13,618 bases of DNA, taken from assembly GCA_036403515.1 (NCBI GenBank), contig DASWQV010000071.1, positions 1 to 13,618 of the forward strand. The letters are read 5' to 3'. The notes beneath the pieces were generated by a model. That model was not told the DNA's origin, did no database searches, and was given only the letters and a program-made list of their open reading frames with translations. Position 1 is the first letter of the stretch; each line of letters begins with the position of its first letter. This document shows, in pieces, positions 6,996-12,535 of this stretch. The position numbers were made by a program, and so were the translations under genes. Source of the stretch: VRUE01 sp036403515 (GTDB lineage: Bacteria; Actinomycetota; Thermoleophilia; Solirubrobacterales; 70-9).

Positions 6996-7357
6996 GCCAA
7001 GCCCTCCATGACGCCGGCCTGGAGGGCCAGCATCTCGCCCTCGTCGGTCTCGTGGTCATAGCCGCAGAGGTGGAGCACACCGTGGATCGCAGCCTCGGTC
7101 AGATCCGAGCAGTGCTCAGGACATATCGCCACGTCGCCCAGCTCCCGCGGGCCAGGCGCAGGTCCGACGCCGTCGATCGGGAAGGCGAGCACGTCGGTGG
7201 GAGCGTCCTTGTAGCGATGCTCTCGGTTGAGCTCATGGATGCGGGAGGCATCGACCAGCTCAACGGCAAGGTGGCCGTCCGTGACCCCCACCGCGGCAAG
7301 CGCAGCGGCCACCGGCTCGCGCAACTCCGCCGGCACGTCGGAGAGGTCCAGGCTCAA
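6992..7357 (-). CDS. ybeY: Endoribonuclease YbeY, rRNA maturation
   Basis: YbeY is a zinc-dependent single-strand endoribonuclease involved in 16S 3' processing and ribosome quality control. The short 121-residue protein carries the signature HGVLHLCGYDH with zinc ligands His92, His96 and His102, preceded by the conserved LNREHRYKDAPTDVLAFP segment. The start is TTG, overlapping the phoH stop as TTGA; no better ATG or GTG is available at the N-terminus, which aligns well with family starts. The usual phoH-ybeY-era order is kept, without the ybeX/CBS-domain or diacylglycerol-kinase genes often found between ybeY and era. Confidence 0.96.
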   Translation of the reverse strand: MSLDLSDVPAELREPVAAALAAVGVTDGHLAVELVDASRIHELNREHRYKDAPTDVLAFPIDGVGPAPGPRELGDVAICPEHCSDLTEAAIHGVLHLCGYDHETDEGEMLALQAGVMEGLA

Positions 7358-8337
7358 GTGCCCGGCGTCGGCCCGTGTTCGGCCCGCGCAGCGCGCTCGC
7401 GGTTGCCGTGCTCGTCATAGGCGGCGACGATGCGTTGGACCAGCTTGTGGCGGACGACGTCCTCGCCGCCGAAGGCGATGAAGTCGATGTCCTGGACCGA
7501 GTCGAGGATGTCGCGGACGACGATCAGGCCGGAGCGCTGGTCGCTTGGCAGATCGATCTGGGTGACGTCGCCGGTGACGACCATGCGCGAGTTGAAGCCG
7601 AGCCTGGTCAGGAACATCTTCATCTGCTCGGGGCTGGTGTTCTGCGCCTCATCGAGGATGACGAAGGAGTCGTTGAGAGTGCGGCCGCGCATGAAGGCCA
7701 GCGGCGCCACCTCGATCACGCCGCGCTCAAAATAGCCGTTGACGCGATCCGGGTCGAGCATGTCGAAGAGGGCATCGAAGAGCGGCCGCAGGTATGGATC
7801 GACCTTGGCCTGGATGTCGCCGGGCAGGAAGCCGAGCCGCTCCCCGGCCTCGACCGCCGGCCGGGTGAGGATGATCCTCTGCACCTGGCGGTCGGCAAGC
7901 GCCGCGGCGGCCATCGCCACGGCGAGAAAGGTCTTTCCCGTGCCGGCGGGCCCCACGCCGAAGGTGATCGTGTGCTTGCGAATCGAGTCGACGTAGCGCT
8001 TCTGGTTGAGGGTCTTCGGCGAGACCTTGGTGTTGCGGTGGCGCCAGACGACGTCCTCGAGGATCTCCGCCGGGCTCTCCTCGGCATCGAGCGCACCGGT
8101 CACCGCTTCGATCGTCCCGGGCGCCACCTCGTGCCCGTTCTCGATCAGCTCGACCAGCTCGTCGACCACGGTCGCCGCGGTCTGCACGTCGTCCGACTCG
8201 CCATCGAGGGTGAGCACGTTGCCGCGCAGGTGGAAATCGCAATCGAGGTGACCGCGCAGGGCGCGCAGCACGGCGTCCTCGGAGCCCGCCAGCTCAGCGG
8301 CGACACTGTTCTCGAGGGTGAGCTGCCTACGCGCCAA
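7354..8337 (-). CDS. PhoH-family ATPase
   Basis: PhoH-like proteins are cytosolic P-loop ATPases related to the helicase superfamily, thought to act in RNA metabolism alongside YbeY. The 327 residues begin with a small N-terminal domain, then Walker A GPAGTGKT at 129-136, an arginine-bearing segment LTRPAVEAGERLGFLPGD near 157-174, Walker B VILDEAQN at 226-233 and the sensor-like VVTGDVTQIDLP near 253-263. This is the PhoL/YbeZ type and not the PIN-fused PhoH2 type. The start is TTG at 8337, overlapping the end of yqeY by 11 bases; the sequence after it (RRQLTLEN) resembles family N-termini. Its stop is shared with the ybeY start. Confidence 0.96.
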   Translation of the reverse strand: MARRQLTLENSVAAELAGSEDAVLRALRGHLDCDFHLRGNVLTLDGESDDVQTAATVVDELVELIENGHEVAPGTIEAVTGALDAEESPAEILEDVVWRHRNTKVSPKTLNQKRYVDSIRKHTITFGVGPAGTGKTFLAVAMAAAALADRQVQRIILTRPAVEAGERLGFLPGDIQAKVDPYLRPLFDALFDMLDPDRVNGYFERGVIEVAPLAFMRGRTLNDSFVILDEAQNTSPEQMKMFLTRLGFNSRMVVTGDVTQIDLPSDQRSGLIVVRDILDSVQDIDFIAFGGEDVVRHKLVQRIVAAYDEHGNRERAARAEHGPTPGT

Positions 8338-8758
8338 GCCGCTCCCGCACCGCCGCGCTGACCCGCTTGCCGTCGGCTCGTCCGCCCAGCTTCGGCATCA
8401 GCGCCGACATCACCTGGCCCATCTGCTTCTGCTCGCCGGCGCCGGTCTCGGCGACGGCGGCATCGACCAGATCGGCCAGCTCCTCGTCGGAGAGCTGCGT
8501 CGGCAGGTAGGTCTCGATCAGCTCAGCCTCGAAGTTCTCGGCTGTGGCCTGCTCGGCGCGGCCGGCCTCGCCGTACGCCTCGGCAGCTTCCAGCCGCTTC
8601 TTGCGCTCGCGCTGCAGCACCGCCACCTCATCGCCGTCACCCAGCTTGGCGTCCTTTTGCAGCGAGTCGACGATCATCCGCAGGGCGCCGGCGCGCGCAC
8701 GATCGCCCGCCTTCATCGCGGTCCGCACGTCTGCCTGCACCTGCTCCAGAACGCTCAT
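8327..8758 (-). CDS. GatB/YqeY domain protein
   Basis: YqeY proteins are small helical proteins related to the C-terminal tail domain of the GatB amidotransferase subunit; a role in tRNA or translation is presumed, but the biochemical function is not settled. The 143-residue protein shows the family pattern: an N-terminal helix with LRMIVDSLQKD, a charged central helix (RERKKRLEAAEAY), ETYLPTQLSDEEL near the middle, and the end MGQVMSALMPKLGGRADGKRVSAAVRERL. The start is ATG, 5 bases after the vapC stop. The end overlaps phoH by 11 bases. In many genomes it follows prmA/rsmE or rpsU; here three other genes or modules intervene after prmA. Confidence 0.94.
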   Translation of the reverse strand: MSVLEQVQADVRTAMKAGDRARAGALRMIVDSLQKDAKLGDGDEVAVLQRERKKRLEAAEAYGEAGRAEQATAENFEAELIETYLPTQLSDEELADLVDAAVAETGAGEQKQMGQVMSALMPKLGGRADGKRVSAAVRERLGA

Positions 8759-8763
8759 TCGAT

Positions 8764-9174
8764 CTAAGGGTAGTCGGCAGCGTCCGGCGCCACGGCGAGA
8801 CCCTTGGAGACCAGGTCGCCGATGTCGGTGCTGACCAGGGTCCAGCCGTAGCGGCGCGTGGCCGCGACATAGGCGGCGTCATAGGCCGTAAGGCCGTGCT
8901 CGGCCGCGATCTCGACAGTGCGGCGAACCAGCTCCGCGTCAATTGCCGCCAATTGGCCTGCGCAGCGTGCTGAGATCAGTCGGCAAAGGTCGACCGCATC
9001 GTCGCCTCGCTGCTTCCTCGCCCCGACGACGTTGGCCACCTCGTAGAGAGTCAGATCGAGTGCGGCGACCGGCTGGTCGGTGTCAAGGACGAGTAGGCGC
9101 GACGCCTCGAAATAGCGATCGCCATGGTCCTTCGCCGCAATCCAAACGCCGGCGTCGAGCAGGAGCGCCGTCAA
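8764..9174 (-). CDS. VapC-type PIN-domain ribonuclease toxin
   Basis: PIN-domain toxins of the VapC family are Mg-dependent ribonucleases that cut tRNA or rRNA and are neutralised by a cognate antitoxin. The 136-residue protein has the acidic site in order: Asp7 (LLLDAGVWI), Glu45 (TLYEVANV), Asp99 (TAYDAAYVAA) and Asp117 (STD). It starts with TTG within TTGA, overlapping the antitoxin stop. The frame stays open 176 codons upstream, but that part overlaps the antitoxin and murI and has no recognisable domain, so it is rejected. All four acidic residues are present, so the toxin is probably active. Target RNA cannot be told from sequence. It interrupts an otherwise housekeeping block, which suggests acquisition. 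Confidence 0.9.
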   Translation of the reverse strand: MTALLLDAGVWIAAKDHGDRYFEASRLLVLDTDQPVAALDLTLYEVANVVGARKQRGDDAVDLCRLISARCAGQLAAIDAELVRRTVEIAAEHGLTAYDAAYVAATRRYGWTLVSTDIGDLVSKGLAVAPDAADYP

Positions 9175-9398
9175 TGGGATTCGCGGTCTTCGCGGATCAG
9201 CCTCGCTGCGTCGCCGCCCATGTTCACGGCCGGACCGAGGAGATCTTCGAACTCCTTGCGGCGGTTTGCGCTCTGCACCGACACCTCCTGCTCGACCAGC
9301 CGCCGAAGGAGGCCGCTGCGCGTCTCGCGATTGGCGCGCGCCCGCGCGTCGAGTCGCTCGAGCAGGTTGTCCGGAATGGAGATCATCACCTTTGCCAC
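9171..9398 (-). CDS. VapB-type antitoxin, ribbon-helix-helix
   Basis: This is a 75-residue small basic protein with a short beta strand (KVMISIPDNLL) and two helices (LERLDARARANRETR, SGLLRRLVEQEV), the pattern of CopG/MetJ ribbon-helix-helix DNA-binding antitoxins. The more variable tail (EFEDLLGPAV onward) would wrap the toxin. The GTG at 9398 is chosen because a -10-like TATACT lies 6 bases upstream; an ATG at 9386 (MISIP) is the alternative, and the ORF can be extended to 9440 only through the promoter-like AT-rich stretch. Its stop overlaps the toxin start. By family habit it should repress its own promoter. Confidence 0.85.
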   Translation of the reverse strand: MAKVMISIPDNLLERLDARARANRETRSGLLRRLVEQEVSVQSANRRKEFEDLLGPAVNMGGDAARLIREDRESH

Positions 9399-9404
9399 GG
9401 GAGG

Positions 9405-9410
9405 AGTATA
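9405..9410 (-). promoter_or_regulatory. Candidate -10 box for vapBC, leaderless
   Basis: TATACT on the minus strand ends 6 bases before the vapB GTG, inside the AT-rich ATATATACT run that stands out from the GC-rich surroundings. This is the best -10 match in the window (five of six to TATAAT). The 119-base murI-vapB gap (9399-9517) otherwise holds only a weak 5-bp hairpin at 9468-9483. Confidence 0.5.
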
Positions 9411-9517
9411 TATGGTATTGCCGATAGCTGTTGTCGTCATGCTGGTGACGCTCGCAGACCTTGACGCACGGGTGCCTGCCCGTCTGCGCCGAAACCGTGA
9501 AATCAGACGCGTGGAAC

Positions 9518-10366
9518 TCAGCGCCGGGGCGAGATCTCGACCTGCTCGACCTCTCCCAGGGGCATCTGGAGGAAGCGAGTGCCGAGGCCTCGGAATGAAT
9601 CAATGTCCCCCGTGCAGAGAAAGCGATAGGCGCCCTCCCCGTCGAGGACGCGAGCGAGGCCACGGCGCTCCAGGGTGCGCTGAACCGCCGCGGCAACCGC
9701 ATGGCCGCCGCTGACCAGGCGGATATCGCGGCCGAGGATGCGCTGCAGCATCGGCGCGACCAAGGGGTAGTGCGTGCAGCCCAGGATCAGGGTGTCGACC
9801 TCGGCCCGCTTCAGCGGCGCGCAGTAGGCGCGAGCCATCTCCAAGACGCCCTCATCGAAGAGCGAGCCGTCTTGGATGAAGGGGGCCAGGTCAGGCGCCT
9901 CCACTTCGGTCACCTCGAGCGCCCGCCCCTGCCCTTCGAGGGCGTGGCGGTAGGCGGCGCTCGCAACCGTATTCGGCGTCGCCAGCACCCCGACCCGGCC
10001 ATTGTCGGTGATCGCGGCGGCAATTTCGGCCTGCGGCTCGACCACCGGCACCACCTCCACTCCGTGCTGGGCGGCGACCTCCCGGGCGATGTCCTCGCCG
10101 ATCGAGGTCGCGGTGTTGCAGGCGATCACGAGCAGCTTGGCACGGCCGCCGAGCAACAGCTCGGAGATCGCTCGGATCCTCCCCCGCAACTGGTCCGGGT
10201 CCTTGATGCCGTAGGGGAACCAGGCCGTGTCGCCGAGATATAGATAGTCCTCCTCGGGCAGGGAGACCAGGCACTCGTGCAGCACGGTGAGGCCGCCGAC
10301 GCCGGAGTCGAACATCGCGATCGGCAGCGAAGGATCGAGCTTGTCCCCAGCGACGGATCTGGCCAT
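9518..10366 (-). CDS. murI: Glutamate racemase
   Basis: MurI makes D-glutamate for peptidoglycan by cofactor-free two-cysteine racemisation. The 282-residue protein has the FDSGVGG motif (Asp20, Ser21) near the N-terminus, the first catalytic cysteine in ACNTATS (Cys83), and the second in LGCTHYPL (Cys197, followed by His199). Between them lie YLGDTAWFPYG and VGVLATPNT, also typical. The C-terminal end (FRGLGTRFLQMPLGEVEQVEI) resembles actinobacterial forms. The start is ATG, 13 bases after the DUF2269 gene, without an obvious ribosome-binding site. Its presence between prmA and yqeY is not the usual order, so this stretch looks rearranged. Confidence 0.97.
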   Translation of the reverse strand: MARSVAGDKLDPSLPIAMFDSGVGGLTVLHECLVSLPEEDYLYLGDTAWFPYGIKDPDQLRGRIRAISELLLGGRAKLLVIACNTATSIGEDIAREVAAQHGVEVVPVVEPQAEIAAAITDNGRVGVLATPNTVASAAYRHALEGQGRALEVTEVEAPDLAPFIQDGSLFDEGVLEMARAYCAPLKRAEVDTLILGCTHYPLVAPMLQRILGRDIRLVSGGHAVAAAVQRTLERRGLARVLDGEGAYRFLCTGDIDSFRGLGTRFLQMPLGEVEQVEISPRR

Positions 10367-10379
10367 CAGGGCCGGCCCG

Positions 10380-10865
10380 CTAGAGGAAGGGCTTATAGGC
10401 CATGAAGAAGACCGTCACGACGACGATCAAGCCCGCAATCGTCCCGACCTTCCCGATCCGGTCGCCGAGCGCCATGAACTCAGCGCTGAGCACGTCGCTG
10501 GACTTCAGGTCCCGTTCGGCCAGCTCGCGCGCCTGTCTCACCTTTGGCTGGAAGAAGCCATGCTGAAGGCCGAAGAGAACGAGGATCGCGAGGAAGCCAA
10601 CGCCGATGAAGGCGTCGCTCGTCTCCCAGGGACCGTCGGAGAGCAGGTAGAGCCCGGCAAGCAAGAGCACGATCATTCCTGGGTTGACAAGGTATCGATC
10701 GGTCTTCTGGATCCCGGCAAGGATCGTCGGCGTCGCCCGCGGATGCTGGGGCAGGACGGAGAAGAACAGGGCGTAGCCGAAGGTCGGGCCGAACGCCAGC
10801 ACGACGGCGAGGATGTGGAGGAACAGCGCGAACTTGTATCCGGGGCTGACGATCGTGGCGAACAT
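10380..10865 (-). CDS. DUF2269-like four-helix integral membrane protein
   Basis: A 161-residue hydrophobic protein of unknown function. Four membrane helices are visible at about residues 12-35, 60-76, 86-104 and 140-157, with a polar, charged loop (PKVRQARELAERDLKSSD) between helices 3 and 4. The opening YKFALFLHILAVVLAFGPTF, with His17 in helix 1, and Arg57/Pro62 leading into helix 2, fit the DUF2269 family as I know it; no enzymatic motif is evident. The start is ATG with a TATGTT hexamer 8 bases upstream and an inverted repeat just beyond. It is followed 13 bases later by murI, so the two may be co-transcribed. The membrane call is firm; the family name is moderate. Confidence 0.85.
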   Translation of the reverse strand: MFATIVSPGYKFALFLHILAVVLAFGPTFGYALFFSVLPQHPRATPTILAGIQKTDRYLVNPGMIVLLLAGLYLLSDGPWETSDAFIGVGFLAILVLFGLQHGFFQPKVRQARELAERDLKSSDVLSAEFMALGDRIGKVGTIAGLIVVVTVFFMAYKPFL

Positions 10866-10873
10866 CGGGTCGA

Positions 10874-10879
10874 AACATA
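10874..10879 (-). promoter_or_regulatory. Candidate -10 box before the DUF2269 gene
   Basis: TATGTT on the minus strand ends 8 bases before the ATG at 10865, in an AT-richer patch (TATATGTTTCG). The 12-bp inverted repeat at 10898-10934 lies immediately upstream, where an operator could sit. No -35 is convincing. Spacing-based inference only. Confidence 0.3.
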
Positions 10880-10897
10880 TAGACGCGCAGGGCGGCT

Positions 10898-10934
10898 TGG
10901 CGACTTATCGGTGTATATGACGGATAAGTCGCCA
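10898..10934. repeat. 12-bp inverted repeat in the prmA-DUF2269 gap
   Basis: TGGCGACTTATC (10898-10909) and GATAAGTCGCCA (10923-10934) are perfectly complementary around a 13-base AT-rich centre (10910-10922); a bulged base then allows a further GGC/GCC pair outside. It occupies the middle of the only noncoding stretch between prmA and the DUF2269 gene. It could be the prmA terminator, although no U-run follows on the minus strand, or an operator for the promoter-like element downstream. A dimeric regulator site is favoured by the AT-rich centre, but this is not proven. Confidence 0.75.
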
Positions 10935-10958
10935 GCCAGCGTGGCGGACGATCGCAAA

Positions 10959-11864
10959 TCAGCGCCGAAGCAAGAGCGCGGCCCAGTCGCCATCCAGGCG
11001 GCGCTCGGCTTCGGCGAGACCGAGCGGAGCGAAGAGGGCCGCCGTCCCGCCCAGCTCGCTCGGGAGCAGTCCTGAGCAGACGATTGTCGAGGGAGGGTTC
11101 CTGGGAGTAACGGCGGCTCCGAGGATCAGGGGAGGACTCGCCGGAGCGACAGCGGGGAGGCTCCGTTGAGCCCTCCCCTGATCCTCGGAGCCGTTGAGCT
11201 GCTCGGCTATCACCCTGAGCACCGGTGCGGTCAGGTTGGCTATTGCGGTTGGGGCGAGATCGGGGAGGCCCTCGCGGAGGTTGCGACGTTCGAGGTGGAG
11301 CTCGACGCCGTTGATCGCGGCGTTGGCGGCAGCGGCTTCGATCGCGGGCTCCTCGTGGTCATAGGCGCTCACGGGGCCCCAGCCAAGCTTGGCCGCGGCA
11401 ATCGCGAGGACGCCGGAGCCGGTCCCCAGGTCGGTGAGCGGTCCGCGGGCCTCGCCGCCCTCGGCGAGCTCCAACAAGAGCTCCAGGCAGAGGCGCGTGG
11501 TCGGGTGGGCGCCGGTGCCAAAGGCGCGGCCGGGGTCGACGACCACATCGATCGTGCCCTCGCGCGGTTCCTCCCACGAGGGTCGCAGCCAGAGGCGGCT
11601 GCCGACCAGAAGCGGCTTGTGGAAGTCCTGCCAGCGATCCGCCCAGTCGTCGGGAACCTCGGTCGCCACCACCTCGACCAGCCCGTCCCCCGCCGCGACC
11701 TCGATCTCCCCCAGCTCCGGCAGCTCTCCCTCGCCGCCGTAGATCGCGTACTCGACATAGTCGGGCCCGCGCTCCTCCTCGACCCCGTTTGGCGCCAGCA
11801 CGGTCAGCTCGGCGAGGACGATCTCGGCTTGCTCGGGCCTGCAGCGAACGGCGAGCCGGATCAA
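10959..11864 (-). CDS. prmA: Ribosomal protein L11 methyltransferase with an in-frame palindromic insertion
   Basis: PrmA trimethylates ribosomal protein L11 using S-adenosylmethionine. The 301-residue protein has the N-terminal L11-recognition domain, the linker WADRWQDFHKPLLVG, GRAFGTGAHPTTRLCLELL, then the SAM-binding DLGTGSGVLAIAAAKLG and the IANLTAPVL motif that stands for the usual ANIL segment. In the family, the helix after this (VIAEQL) runs almost directly into the strand here written STIVCSGLL. In this protein about 33 residues (roughly 224-256, beginning NGSEDQGR) intervene, encoded by a large DNA palindrome. The insertion keeps frame and lies in a surface loop after the SAM site, so the enzyme may still work. 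The start is TTG, overlapping the dnaJ stop as TTGA. Confidence 0.93.
   Translation of the reverse strand: MIRLAVRCRPEQAEIVLAELTVLAPNGVEEERGPDYVEYAIYGGEGELPELGEIEVAAGDGLVEVVATEVPDDWADRWQDFHKPLLVGSRLWLRPSWEEPREGTIDVVVDPGRAFGTGAHPTTRLCLELLLELAEGGEARGPLTDLGTGSGVLAIAAAKLGWGPVSAYDHEEPAIEAAAANAAINGVELHLERRNLREGLPDLAPTAIANLTAPVLRVIAEQLNGSEDQGRAQRSLPAVAPASPPLILGAAVTPRNPPSTIVCSGLLPSELGGTAALFAPLGLAEAERRLDGDWAALLLRR
11111..11196. repeat. Large palindromic element inside the prmA reading frame
   Basis: A perfect 22-bp inverted repeat (11114-11135 with 11172-11193; left arm begins CGGCTCCGAGG) encloses a second partly paired stem: 11137-11140 with 11167-11170 (one G-T pair), then CGGAGC/GCTCCG (11142-11147 with 11160-11165), with a 12-base loop at 11148-11159. 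Within prmA the arms are codon-phased: one reads GSEDQGR and the other PPLILGA, exact reverse-complement codons, with no stop. The corresponding stretch is absent from PrmA as I know the family. It resembles palindromic elements that insert in frame in genes, such as the Rickettsia RPE, but no sequence relation is claimed. Confidence 0.9.
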
Positions 11865-12529
11865 CCGAAGGCTCTGCGCATGCGGGAGAAGAAGCCGTCA
11901 TCGCCCTGCCGGGATTGCAGGTTGCGTGCCTCGAGCGTCTCCTCCAGCTTTTCGGCCAGCTCGCGCTGCTCCTCGGAGAGATCAGTGGGAACGATCACGT
12001 GGATGACAATGCGCAGATCTCCCGGCGGGCCGCCGTTCGCCCCGGGGAGACCGTGGCCGCGGAGGGCGAACTGGGTTCCGTGCTGGACCCCTGGCGGCAG
12101 CTCGATTTCGCGCTCACCCTCATGGCTGGGGATCTTGATCGATGCCCCAAGCATGGCCTGCGGGGCGGAGATCTCGACCGCGTGCATGAGGTCCTGGCCG
12201 CGCACCGGGCCGTGTCGCACCTCGAAGCCGAAAGCACCGCCGAAGACCGCCGAGAAGATGTCCTCGACCGAGCTGAAACCGGCGCCACCCGGCGGGAAGC
12301 CGCCCGAGCGCAGGCCCTCGTGGCCGAAGCGGTCGTAGGCCTGTCGCTGATCCGGGTCGGAGAGAACCTCGTAGGCCTCCGCCGCGGCCTTGAACTTCTC
12401 CTCCGCCTCGGGGTCGTGGGCGTTGACGTCGGGGTGCAGCTCACGAGCCAGGCGGCGGAAGGAGCGCTTCACTTCCGCCCCAGAGGCACCGCGCTCGACG
12501 CCGAGGATCTCGTAGTAGTCGCGAGGCAT
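11861..12529 (-). CDS. DnaJ-type J-domain co-chaperone, compact form with a single C-terminal domain
   Basis: A J-domain protein that should stimulate a DnaK ATPase. Residues 1-70 are a normal J domain (DYYEILGV, HPD at 32-34, KFKAAAEAYEVLSD, YDRFGHEG). A short Gly/Phe-rich stretch covers about 71-102. Then RGQDLMHAVEIS joins directly to sequence typical of the second C-terminal domain: LGASIKIPSHEG, IELPPGVQHGTQFALRGHGLP, GDLRIVIHVIVPTDLSEEQ. The four CxxCxGxG zinc repeats and most of the first C-terminal domain are missing. At 222 residues it is well below type I (about 370) and CbpA-like (about 300) proteins. It starts with ATG 6 bases after hrcA and its stop overlaps prmA. Frame is intact, so this is a compact protein and not an obvious pseudogene. 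Confidence 0.93.
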   Translation of the reverse strand: MPRDYYEILGVERGASGAEVKRSFRRLARELHPDVNAHDPEAEEKFKAAAEAYEVLSDPDQRQAYDRFGHEGLRSGGFPPGGAGFSSVEDIFSAVFGGAFGFEVRHGPVRGQDLMHAVEISAPQAMLGASIKIPSHEGEREIELPPGVQHGTQFALRGHGLPGANGGPPGDLRIVIHVIVPTDLSEEQRELAEKLEETLEARNLQSRQGDDGFFSRMRRAFG

Positions 12530-12535
12530 CGGTGA

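Noticed and set aside
7375..8361. 328-codon plus-strand open frame opposite phoH
   Set aside because: Mirror of the PhoH frame, with long Asp/Val/Leu-rich runs and no recognisable protein.
9468..9483. Small hairpin ACGGG/CCCGT after murI
   Set aside because: Only five base pairs and no U-run; too weak to call a terminator in GC-rich DNA.
9175..9702. N-terminal 176-codon extension of the vapC frame
   Set aside because: It overlaps vapB and the end of murI, and has no domain; the PIN domain begins at the TTG at 9174.
11166..12338. 390-codon plus-strand frame that begins within the prmA palindrome
   Set aside because: The start inside the palindrome was tempting, but the rest is antisense to PrmA and DnaJ with no protein-like features.
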